A stretch of 8,244 nt of DNA from Flavobacteriaceae bacterium (GTDB lineage Bacteria; Bacteroidota; Bacteroidia; Flavobacteriales; Flavobacteriaceae), in NCBI GenBank assembly GCA_002693605.1, contig NZQO01000073.1, positions 1 to 8,244 on the forward strand, in the 5' to 3' direction. This document shows positions 1 to 7,701 of this stretch, one piece after another. The stretch's first letter is position 1; each line of letters begins with the position of its first letter. A program made the translations under genes and the position numbers. The notes beneath the pieces are model-generated. The model was not told where the DNA came from. It ran no database searches and saw nothing but the letters and a program-made list of their open reading frames with translations.

Positions 1-225
1 CCAATGTCATTTGAGATGGCAACGGGCGAGTATGATATGATGGTAGCCTTCCCGATGGACCAAGGCATCGAGAGTCTAAATTACGAAATGAGCCCTACCG
101 ACATCCAATGGATGACCGAAATGTCGAAAATTGCGGGGGGCCAGGAAAAGGCCATGGCGAAACTCCAGGAATTCTACAGCTACGTTGACAAAATGGACTC
201 GAACCTTGCCCGTAGGGTGAACTAA
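1..225 (+). CDS. C-terminal part of an unrecognised protein (5' end outside window)
   Basis: The reading frame is open from the first base and ends at TAA 223-225, so this is the tail of a longer gene whose start lies to the left. I do not recognise the family. The visible 74 residues are unusually rich in methionine (10 residues, including adjacent MM near the start). They contain acidic and aromatic residues and end in a predicted helical stretch with alternating charged residues (GGQEKAMAKLQEFYSYVDKM) followed by a basic RR near the C terminus. No signal peptide, transmembrane segment or catalytic motif is visible in this part. A hairpin terminator starts 26 bases after the stop, so this gene ends its own transcription unit and is not co-transcribed with rplS. 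The ATG at position 4 is probably an internal methionine. I am fairly confident that it is coding and have no basis for a function. Confidence 0.7.
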   Translation, partial: PMSFEMATGEYDMMVAFPMDQGIESLNYEMSPTDIQWMTEMSKIAGGQEKAMAKLQEFYSYVDKMDSNLARRVN

Positions 226-250
226 CTATTCGATGTAACAGAAATTTTTT

Positions 251-288
251 AAAGGCCTCTAGGTATTCCTCGAGGCCTTTGTCATTTT
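251..288 (+). terminator. Hairpin terminator after the left-end gene
   Basis: A perfect 9-bp stem, AAAGGCCTC (251-259) with GAGGCCTTT (272-280), encloses a 12-base loop and is followed by a weak T-containing tail (gtcatttt). It sits 26 bases after the stop at 225 and before the rplS promoter, which is where a transcription end is expected. The poor T-run makes it a moderate intrinsic terminator. Confidence 0.65.
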
Positions 289-335
289 CAGTATATTTCG
301 GACCTATCTGTCAATAAACTTTTTAGTAACCGCGC

Positions 336-365
336 TTTGTAATAAATCTAAAAAAGCTATCTTTG
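336..365 (+). promoter_or_regulatory. rplS promoter (Bacteroidota -33/-7 type)
   Basis: TATCTTTG at 358-365 is an exact match to the Bacteroidota -7 consensus TAnnTTTG. TTTG at 336-339 lies 18 bases upstream and fits the -33 TTG/TTTG element at the spacing seen in flavobacterial promoters. Transcription would begin near 369-372 and leave a leader of about 65 bases before the rplS ATG at 437. This is the best promoter match in the window. Confidence 0.8.
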
Positions 366-403
366 CACTCGATTTAAACCAACCTCTGGCGAAAACCGTG
401 AAT

Positions 404-438
404 GTTGCTTTAAGCACAACCATAACAAATTGTACAAT
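404..438 (+). promoter_or_regulatory. Inverted repeats in the rplS leader, one overlapping the start codon
   Basis: Two small dyads sit in the rplS leader. GTTG (404-407) can pair with CAAC (417-420), with an inner CT/AG extension around a TTA loop. The perfect 10-base palindrome ATTGTACAAT (429-438) covers the first two bases of the chosen start codon (ATG 437-439). Ribosomal protein genes are often controlled by leader structures bound by their own product, so these could hide or expose the start. The structures are short, so this is a suggestion only. Confidence 0.3.
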
Positions 439-787
439 GGAAGAGTTAATTAAATTTGTTCAAGACGAATTTGTAACCAAAAAGGAATTTCCAAAATTCA
501 GCTCGGGCGACACGATTACCGTGTATTATGAAATCCGTGAAGGTGAAAAAACAAGAACCCAGTTTTTTAGAGGAGTAGTAATTCAAATTAAGGGTACGGG
601 CAAGAGCCAGACCTTTACTATTCGAAAAATGTCTGGAACCGTAGGTGTAGAGCGTATTTTCCCTATGAACTTACCCGCACTTCAAAAAATTGAGATTAAC
701 AAAACAGGTAGCGTTCGCAGAAAGCGTATCTACTACTTTAGAGGTCTTACCGGGAAGAAAGCTAGAATTCGCGAAAAGCGTAGCTAA
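437..787 (+). CDS. rplS: 50S ribosomal protein L19
   Basis: The product is ribosomal protein L19 (bL19), which sits at the interface of the 30S and 50S subunits. The 116-residue length is typical of the family. Recognisable conserved blocks are the N-terminal helix EELIKFVQDEF, the FSSGDTITVYYEI strand region, RTQFFRGVVIQIKGTG, TFTIRKMSGTVGVERIFP and the basic C-terminal RRKRIYYFRGLTGKKARIREK. The frame stays open upstream to a GTG at 398, which would add 13 residues (MNVALSTTITNCT). I chose the ATG at 437 because known L19 proteins begin at the M-x-x-LIKFVQ helix and the extra residues resemble no family member. No Shine-Dalgarno sequence is visible, as usual in this phylum. The gene has its own promoter and terminator and so is a single-gene unit. 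In many flavobacteria rplS lies near icd, as here; trmD, a frequent partner elsewhere, is not adjacent. Confidence 0.97.
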   Translation: MEELIKFVQDEFVTKKEFPKFSSGDTITVYYEIREGEKTRTQFFRGVVIQIKGTGKSQTFTIRKMSGTVGVERIFPMNLPALQKIEINKTGSVRRKRIYYFRGLTGKKARIREKRS

Positions 788-809
788 GCCCATTTCGGTC
801 TTCAACAAG

Positions 810-842
810 AAAAAGACGGACTTTTACAGTCCGTCTTTTTTT
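810..842 (+). terminator. rplS intrinsic terminator
   Basis: A perfect 12-bp stem, AAAAAGACGGAC (810-821) with GTCCGTCTTTTT (829-840), has a 7-base loop and T continues to 842. It begins 23 bases after the rplS stop. The A-run on the 5' arm reads as a T-run on the other strand, so the element could work in both directions. Confidence 0.92.
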
Positions 843-866
843 ATGAACATTTGTTGATAACGATTG

Positions 867-899
867 TTTTTAACCTGTTGAATATAAACAGGTTGAAAA
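867..899. repeat. Inverted repeat without T-run (possible DnaA-box-like sequences alongside)
   Basis: TTTTTAACCTGTT (867-879) can pair with AACAGGTTGAAAA (887-899) around the 7-base spacer GAATATA, with one T-G wobble; the core AACCTGTT/AACAGGTT is perfect. Neither strand has a T-run after the stem, so it is not an ordinary terminator. Just upstream, TGTTGATAA (853-861) differs by one base from the complement of the DnaA box TTATCCACA, and the left arm contains a related TGTTGA. Function unknown; it could be an operator or simply an AT-rich hairpin. Confidence 0.4.
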
Positions 900-920
900 A
901 ATTGGCGCTTCACAAAAATA

Positions 921-961
921 ATTTAGATTAGCAGTATCTAAATGAAATAACTTTCATTTAG
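921..961. repeat. Two mutually exclusive inverted repeats sharing a central arm
   Basis: ATTTAGAT (921-928) is perfectly complementary to ATCTAAAT (936-943) across a 7-base spacer. The overlapping CTAAATGAAA (938-947) is perfectly complementary to TTTCATTTAG (952-961) across TAAC. The central arm can pair with either side but not both. The element ends about 15-20 bases upstream of the candidate -7 elements of the structured RNA described below. It could act as a protein-binding operator with repeated half-sites or, if transcribed, as a switching hairpin. Confidence 0.5.
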
Positions 962-975
962 GTGCTATAGAGTAT

Positions 976-989
976 TAACTTTATATTTT
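976..989 (+). promoter_or_regulatory. Weak candidate promoter for the downstream structured RNA
   Basis: Two overlapping near-matches to the -7 consensus TAnnTTTG are present: TAACTTTA (976-983) and TATATTTT (982-989), each missing only the final G. No clear TTG -33 element is found at the expected distance, where the inverted repeat at 938-961 lies instead. If used, transcription would start between about 986 and 997, just before the first RNA helix. Support is modest. Confidence 0.35.
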
Positions 990-1246
990 TAAGTAGCCGT
1001 TCGCAGATGCTGAGTTTCGTTCCAGAATCTTAGCTTCGAGGTTCACTTAACTAGAGGTTGTTCTTAAGGAGCGCACGCTAACTTATCTGCGTACCGATTG
1101 AGGGAACATATCCTCGTCCTTGAAATTTTGTCACGCCCGCAAGTTCGTAACAAACTTGCCTTGCATCAACGCGATGGGCGGCAACGACAAGTTTCACAAG
1201 AAGCCATATCACTGTTGCAATGCAATGATATGGCTTTTGTTGTTTT
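990..1246 (+). ncRNA. Candidate structured non-coding RNA, family not recognised
   Basis: The segment has no convincing protein gene but folds compactly by eye and ends in a strong intrinsic terminator. CGTT (998-1001) with AACG (1183-1186) can close the whole domain. Directly stacked on it is CGCAGAT (1002-1008) with ATCTGCG (1085-1091). Inside this, GCTGAG (1009-1014) pairs with CTTAGC (1029-1034), extended by TTC/GAA (1016-1018, 1025-1027), and CTTAA (1046-1050) pairs with TTAAG (1064-1068). Next come a GAGG/CCTC hairpin (1100-1103, 1112-1115) and a three-way domain closed by CGCCC/GGGCG (1134-1138, 1176-1180), which holds the perfect hairpin GCAAGTT/AACTTGC (1139-1145, 1153-1159). I found no tRNA, tmRNA, RNase P or SRP RNA signatures. 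A 6S-like RNA, a Rfam family I do not know, or a leader of icd with an attenuator remain possible. The pairings are seen by eye, not computed. Confidence 0.55.
1201..1246 (+). terminator. Intrinsic terminator ending the candidate RNA
   Basis: AAGCCATATCA (1201-1211) pairs perfectly with TGATATGGCTT (1226-1236). Inside it TTGC (1215-1218) pairs with GCAA (1222-1225) around AAT, giving a 15-bp stem with a single 3-base bulge. The tail is TTTTGTTGTTTT (1235-1246). No protein gene ends nearby on the plus strand: rplS stops more than 400 bases earlier behind its own terminator. The hairpin therefore implies a separate transcript or an attenuator 140 bases ahead of icd. Confidence 0.8.
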
Positions 1247-1306
1247 GAGTGGCCACCTTAACAAAACAATAAGACCCCGCACCTTTCAAAAAGCGCCTCC
1301 TTTCGT

Positions 1307-1314
1307 TATATTTG
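1307..1314 (+). promoter_or_regulatory. icd promoter, -7 element
   Basis: TATATTTG is an exact match to TAnnTTTG. A TTTC at 1284-1287, 19 bases upstream, is the nearest -33-like sequence and only partly matches TTTG. Transcription would start near 1318-1321, giving a leader of about 65 bases. The element is downstream of the terminator at 1201-1246, so icd has its own start site. Confidence 0.65.
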
Positions 1315-1318
1315 TACC

Positions 1319-1338
1319 TTTTCCGCGGAAGCGGAAAA
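1319..1338 (+). promoter_or_regulatory. Perfect hairpin at the predicted 5' end of the icd mRNA
   Basis: TTTTCCGC (1319-1326) and GCGGAAAA (1331-1338) form a perfect 8-bp stem with the loop GGAA, a GNRA-type tetraloop. The left part also forms a 10-base palindrome, TTCCGCGGAA (1321-1330). It begins about 5 bases after the -7 element, so it lies at or just after the expected transcription start. It could be an mRNA-stabilising 5' hairpin or an operator for a dimeric repressor of icd. Confidence 0.5.
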
Positions 1339-1355
1339 CCTACTAGAACAAATAA

Positions 1356-3614
<2,259 letters not shown>

Positions 3615-3619
3615 ATCTG

Positions 3620-3652
3620 AAAAAGCCTCCCATTCCCGTGGAGGCTTTTTTT
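3620..3652 (+). terminator. icd intrinsic terminator
   Basis: AAAAAGCCTCC (3620-3630) pairs with GGAGGCTTTTT (3640-3650) around a 9-base loop, and T runs to 3652. It starts 5 bases after the icd stop. The T-run ends only 25 bases before the start codon of the receptor gene. Confidence 0.93.
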
Positions 3653-3677
3653 AAACCTTGTCCATAATACCATTCCA

Positions 3678-6038
3678 TTGAAAAAAAAATTACTGCTCCT
3701 TTTCTTCTTCGGAAGCACCATGCTTTTCTCCCAAGAAAAGGTAACCCTAAGCGGAACGGTTACCGAGGCCGAAACGGGCGAAACATTGATTGGCGTAAAC
3801 GTTTTGGTACCCACCTTGAACACGGGGGCCATCTCCAACGAATACGGTTACTATTCCATCACCTTGCCTGCCGGAACCTACGAAGTGTACTATAGTAGCC
3901 TAGGGTTTTCCACACAGAAAAAATCTGTTGCGCTAAGCACCAATACCAGCATCGATGTGGCCATGCAAGCCAGTACTGAAAGTTTGGACGAAATCATCGT
4001 CAAGGCCGATGTTGAAAAACTCAACATACGAAAGCCGGAAATGAGCGTGAACCGGCTCTCGGCCAATACCATTAAAAAAATTCCGGTGGTACTGGGCGAG
4101 AAGGACGTTGTCAGGGCCATTCAATTACTTCCGGGCGTTACCGGGGCGGGAGAAGGTTCCAGCGGTTTCAACGTGCGCGGTGGTGCGGCAGATCAGAATC
4201 TTATTCTGTTAGATGAGGCTACATTGTACAGCAGCGACCATTTGTTCGGGTTTTTCTCGGTGTTCAATCCCGATGCTATTAAGGACCTAACCCTCTATAA
4301 AGGCGGGATTCCCGCACGTTACGGCGGCAGGGTATCATCGGTGCTGGACATTTACCAGAAGGACGGTAACAAAAAGCTGTTCGAGGCGAATGGCGGAATC
4401 GGCTTGGTAGCGAGCCGCCTATTGCTGGAAGGCCCAATCAAGAAAGATACCGCTTCGTTTTTGGTGGCGGGACGTAGCAGCTATGCGCATCTTTTTCTTC
4501 CGCTATTTGACAATAACAACGTGGCGTACTTTTATGATGTGAACACTAAAATAAGCTATTCGGTAAACGATAAGAACAAGCTGTTCCTCTCGGGATACTT
4601 CGGAAGGGACGTTTTCGACATTGCCGATAGTTTCAGTAATGCCTTTGGAAATACAACGCTCAACTTGCGGTGGAACCATCTTTTTTCCGAAAAACTCTTT
4701 AGCAACCTAACGGCGATCTACTCTAACTACGATTACGGATTGGAACTGAGCTTCGTTGAGTTCGATTTCGACAGTGGTATCCGTAACATAAACCTCAAAT
4801 ACGACCTTACCCATTTTATATCGAACACGCTGGAGCTGCGCTATGGGCTCAACAGTATCTACTATAAGTTTAACCCCGGTAATATTACTCCCACCACGCC
4901 CACCTCGGGCATCAATCCTTTTAAGTTGACTGAAAAATATGCGTTTGAAAATGCAATCTACTTTGAGGCCGAAAAGGAACTAACCGATAGATTGGCGGTG
5001 CAGGCCGGAATTCGTGTCTCCAGCTTTAACAGGCTGGGCCAGGACGCCCTCAATATTTATGAAAATGAGAACCCTATTGTCTATAATACAGCACTGGAGA
5101 TATATCAAAAGGCGACACCTATTGATACGGTTTCCTTTAGCCGTAGCGAGACAATAAAGGCCTTTGCCAACCTGGAACCGAGATTATCGGTGTCTTACCA
5201 ATGGAACGAAACATCCTCGGTAAAAGCCAGCTACAACAGGATGGCACAGTACATACATCTTATAAGTAACACAACATCGCCCACCCCGTTCGATATCTAT
5301 GCGCCCAGCGGAAAATATATCGAGCCCCAATTGGCCGACCAAGTAGCGGTTGGATATTTCAAGGCCTTCGAAAATTATTCGTTGGAAGTGGAAGGCTTTT
5401 ACAAGACCGTTAAAAATAGGTTAGACTACGTCGATGACGCCGACCTAATTGCGAACGATGCCGTTGAACAAATATTGCTAAATGGCGAGGCGCGTGCGTA
5501 CGGTTTGGAGGTTCTCTTCAGGAAAACCGAGGGCAAACTAACGGGGTGGATAGCCTACACGCTTTCTCGTAGTGAACAGCGCACCCCCGGGCGTACTCCT
5601 ACCGAAATTGGCATCAACAATGGGAATTGGTACAATTCCCCGTGGGACAAGACACACGATATAAGTATTACGGGCCAATATGAATGGAACGAACATTGGT
5701 CGTTCGGTGCTAACCTCATTTATCAAACCAGTCAGCCATCTACTTTTCCTAGCGGCCAGTATGTGTATAACAACATTGTCGTTCCCGTATACGAAGACAG
5801 GAATAGCAGCAGGTTGCCCGATTTTCACCATATAGATCTTTCGGCCACCTGGGTGCCCAATCCAGGTTCCCAAAAGCAATGGCAGGGCGAATGGGTTTTC
5901 AGTGTGTATAACGTATATAACCGGATGAATGCAGCTTCCATCAATTTTCGGGAAAACACCGATGTGAACCGAAACGAGGCGGTGAAACTTTCCATCTTCG
6001 GCATAATTCCAGCGGTAACATATAATTTTAAGTTTTAA
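3678..6038 (+). CDS. TonB-dependent outer-membrane receptor with carboxypeptidase-like N-terminal domain
   Basis: This is an outer-membrane beta-barrel receptor that would import a substrate using energy from TonB/ExbBD. Residues 1-19 form a signal peptide (MKKKLLLLFFFGSTMLFSQ). Residues 22-98 match the carboxypeptidase-regulatory-like fold common in Bacteroidota receptors (LSGTVTEAETGETLIGVNV, NEYGYYSITLPAGTY). LDEIIVKAD (103-111) lies where a TonB-box-like segment is expected. The plug spans about 125-230, with GFNVRGGAADQNLILLDE and YKGGIPARYGGRVSSVLDI. The rest is an amphipathic-strand barrel ending in aromatic Phe (VTYNFKF). Total length is 786 residues. The start is TTG at 3678, because the next in-frame ATG (residue 15) would destroy the signal peptide. 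The neighbour is a DUF4249 lipoprotein 3 bases downstream, not a SusD, which places it in the receptor/DUF4249 class of unknown ligand. No clear promoter is visible in the 25 bases after the icd terminator. Confidence 0.93.
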   Translation: MKKKLLLLFFFGSTMLFSQEKVTLSGTVTEAETGETLIGVNVLVPTLNTGAISNEYGYYSITLPAGTYEVYYSSLGFSTQKKSVALSTNTSIDVAMQASTESLDEIIVKADVEKLNIRKPEMSVNRLSANTIKKIPVVLGEKDVVRAIQLLPGVTGAGEGSSGFNVRGGAADQNLILLDEATLYSSDHLFGFFSVFNPDAIKDLTLYKGGIPARYGGRVSSVLDIYQKDGNKKLFEANGGIGLVASRLLLEGPIKKDTASFLVAGRSSYAHLFLPLFDNNNVAYFYDVNTKISYSVNDKNKLFLSGYFGRDVFDIADSFSNAFGNTTLNLRWNHLFSEKLFSNLTAIYSNYDYGLELSFVEFDFDSGIRNINLKYDLTHFISNTLELRYGLNSIYYKFNPGNITPTTPTSGINPFKLTEKYAFENAIYFEAEKELTDRLAVQAGIRVSSFNRLGQDALNIYENENPIVYNTALEIYQKATPIDTVSFSRSETIKAFANLEPRLSVSYQWNETSSVKASYNRMAQYIHLISNTTSPTPFDIYAPSGKYIEPQLADQVAVGYFKAFENYSLEVEGFYKTVKNRLDYVDDADLIANDAVEQILLNGEARAYGLEVLFRKTEGKLTGWIAYTLSRSEQRTPGRTPTEIGINNGNWYNSPWDKTHDISITGQYEWNEHWSFGANLIYQTSQPSTFPSGQYVYNNIVVPVYEDRNSSRLPDFHHIDLSATWVPNPGSQKQWQGEWVFSVYNVYNRMNAASINFRENTDVNRNEAVKLSIFGIIPAVTYNFKF

Positions 6039-6041
6039 GGT

Positions 6042-6842
6042 ATGAGAAAATGGCTCATTATATTCGTTCTCGCTTCCTTTACACAATCGTGTGAAGAGGT
6101 GGTGGAAATAGACTTGAACGAATCGGAACCTAGATTGGTTGTCGACGCAAGTATCAACCTTCGGGAAGACGGAACCGGCAATGCCGTGGTAAAGCTTACT
6201 ACGACGGCTCCTTTCTTCGATAGTGAGATCCCCGTCGTTTCAAATGCACAAGTTTTCGTGAGGGATGAATTCGGAACGACCTATCCCTTTACATATACCG
6301 AAAACGGTGTTTACACCGCAGCCGTTACCCCCGTTTTCAATATAGATTATACGTTGGATATTATGTATGGGGGCCAGCGATACACCGCCACGGAAGAACT
6401 GCAGTCTGTAGTTCCCATAGATTTTGTAGAACAGAGAAACGACGGAGGTTTCGATGGAGAAAGTATTGAATTAAAGGCCTTTTTTAACGATCCCCCAAAT
6501 GAAGAGAACTTTTACTTTTTTGAAGGGCTATCTGATAAGGGCGACGAATACGACACCCTCGACGATGAGTTTTTTGACGGAAATCTAATTTTCGGTTTTT
6601 ACGTAGTAGATGATTTGGAAACGGGCGATCGCGTGACGTTCAATCTGTACGGCGTAGATAAGCAATTTTTCAATTTTATGTTCGTATTGTTACAGCAGGG
6701 CAGCGACGATGGTGGCGGCCCTTTCGAGACGCAACCCGCTACGGTACGTGGAAATTTGGTAAATGTTACAGATCCAGATCGGTTTCCGTTGGGGTATTTT
6801 CGTGTATCGGAAGTATCCTCCCTAGAGTATATCGTTCAGTAA
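6042..6842 (+). CDS. DUF4249-family outer-membrane lipoprotein
   Basis: Residues 1-16 (MRKWLIIFVLASFTQS) form a lipoprotein signal followed by Cys17, the lipidation site; the lipobox TQSC is loose but of a type seen in this phylum. The acidic residues directly after the cysteine (CEEVVEIDLNE) fit the exported surface-lipoprotein pattern of Bacteroidota. The stretch EPRLVVDASI, the beta-rich domain with NAQVFVRDEFG and NGVYTA, and the end DPDRFPLGYFRVSEVS fit the DUF4249 family, which is usually encoded beside TonB-dependent receptors. At 266 residues it is near the short end of what I would expect but appears complete. The start lies 3 bases after the receptor stop, so translation is almost certainly coupled and the two proteins likely work together at the outer membrane, by analogy with SusC/SusD. 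The biochemical role of DUF4249 is not established. Confidence 0.85.
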   Translation: MRKWLIIFVLASFTQSCEEVVEIDLNESEPRLVVDASINLREDGTGNAVVKLTTTAPFFDSEIPVVSNAQVFVRDEFGTTYPFTYTENGVYTAAVTPVFNIDYTLDIMYGGQRYTATEELQSVVPIDFVEQRNDGGFDGESIELKAFFNDPPNEENFYFFEGLSDKGDEYDTLDDEFFDGNLIFGFYVVDDLETGDRVTFNLYGVDKQFFNFMFVLLQQGSDDGGGPFETQPATVRGNLVNVTDPDRFPLGYFRVSEVSSLEYIVQ

Positions 6843-6867
6843 GTATCGACGTTCAGATTTAGAAATG

Positions 6868-6875
6868 TAACTTTG
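6868..6875 (+). promoter_or_regulatory. murQ promoter, -7 element almost touching the start codon
   Basis: TAACTTTG is an exact TAnnTTTG match and ends 4 bases before the murQ ATG at 6880. Transcription would start about 3-7 bases after it, at or beside the A of ATG, predicting a leaderless or near-leaderless mRNA. There is no clear TTG at the -33 distance, so strength is uncertain, and murQ may also be read from the receptor operon upstream. Confidence 0.55.
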
Positions 6876-6879
6876 CAGT

Positions 6880-7701
6880 ATGGAATTCAAGAAAACAACC
6901 GAGTCTGACTCCAATTACAACAATTTGGAGAATATGGGCATGTCAGAATTACTTCGGAATATTAACAAAGAAGACAAGACCGTGCCGCTTGCGGTAGAGA
7001 AAGCGCTCCCGCAAATTGAAGCGTTGGCAACTGCCGTTTCAGAAAAGTTAAAGTCGGGCGGGCGCTTATTTTATATCGGTGCCGGCACGAGTGGGCGCTT
7101 GGGTATTGTAGATGCCAGCGAATGTCCGCCCACCTTCGGGGTGGCGCACGGAGTTGTTATTGGGATTATCGCGGGCGGTGATTCGGCAATTCGCGAAGCG
7201 GTAGAATTTGCCGAAGATTCTGAAACGCAGGGCTGGAACGATTTAAGGAAACATTCAATTTCAGAAAAGGATATCGTAATTGGCATTGCCGCCTCCGGAA
7301 CGACCCCGTATGTTTTAGGAGCGCTAAAAAAGTGCAACGAAAACGAAATCATCACCGGATCCATTACCTGTAATGAGGGGAGCCCGCTTCATAAAATGGC
7401 ACAGTATCCCGTGACGGTGGTGGTAGGACCTGAATTTGTGACGGGAAGTTCGCGCATGAAGGCCGGAACCGCACAAAAGCTGGTGCTCAATATGATCTCT
7501 ACCACCGCGATGATACAGATGGGCCGTGTAAAGGGGAACAAGATGGTAGACATGCAACTTAGCAACAATAAGTTGGTAGACCGCGGCACCCGTATGATAA
7601 TGGAGGAACTGAACGTAAACCAACCAGAAGCCGCAGCGCTGCTAAAATTGCACGGTAGCGTTCGAAATGCCGTAAACTATTACCGAAATGGGAAATCCTA
7701 A
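6880..7701 (+). CDS. murQ: N-acetylmuramic acid 6-phosphate etherase
   Basis: MurQ cleaves the D-lactyl ether of N-acetylmuramate 6-phosphate, giving N-acetylglucosamine 6-phosphate and D-lactate in cytoplasmic peptidoglycan recycling. The protein is a sugar-isomerase (SIS) fold of 273 residues, slightly shorter than the roughly 300 of the E. coli enzyme, whose C-terminal helical tail is longer. Signatures are EDKTVPLAVE (31-40), IGAGTSGRLGIVDASECPPTFG (66-87), AEDSETQGW (111-119), IAASGTTPYVLGAL (136-149) and GPEFVTGSSRMKAGTAQK (183-200). Glu81 and Glu112 align with the E. coli catalytic residues Glu83 and Glu114. The first ATG is chosen because the segment before TTESDSNYNNLE matches the length of family N termini. 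It follows the DUF4249 gene by 37 bases and overlaps the next gene by 14. No MurNAc kinase (anmK or murK) is visible in this window. Confidence 0.97.
   Translation: MEFKKTTESDSNYNNLENMGMSELLRNINKEDKTVPLAVEKALPQIEALATAVSEKLKSGGRLFYIGAGTSGRLGIVDASECPPTFGVAHGVVIGIIAGGDSAIREAVEFAEDSETQGWNDLRKHSISEKDIVIGIAASGTTPYVLGALKKCNENEIITGSITCNEGSPLHKMAQYPVTVVVGPEFVTGSSRMKAGTAQKLVLNMISTTAMIQMGRVKGNKMVDMQLSNNKLVDRGTRMIMEELNVNQPEAAALLKLHGSVRNAVNYYRNGKS

Noticed and set aside
990..1240. tmRNA, RNase P RNA, SRP RNA or tRNA
   Set aside because: I looked for the tmRNA tag and TTCGA arm, the RNase P GGAAAGTCCGGGC and ACAGAA elements, the SRP GGAA domain and a tRNA cloverleaf; none is present.
1098..1346. 82-codon plus-strand reading frame between rplS and icd
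   Set aside because: It starts at a non-ATG codon, runs through the strong terminator at 1201-1246, the icd promoter and the icd leader hairpin, and its translation has no recognisable domain or natural composition.
5538..6086. 182-codon minus-strand reading frame across the receptor/DUF4249 junction
   Set aside because: It is opposite two well-supported genes and spans their junction; there is no promoter or family resemblance.
7324..7623. Minus-strand reading frames of up to 99 codons inside murQ
   Set aside because: They are antisense to the conserved SIS domain of MurQ and histidine-rich from reverse reading of common codons.
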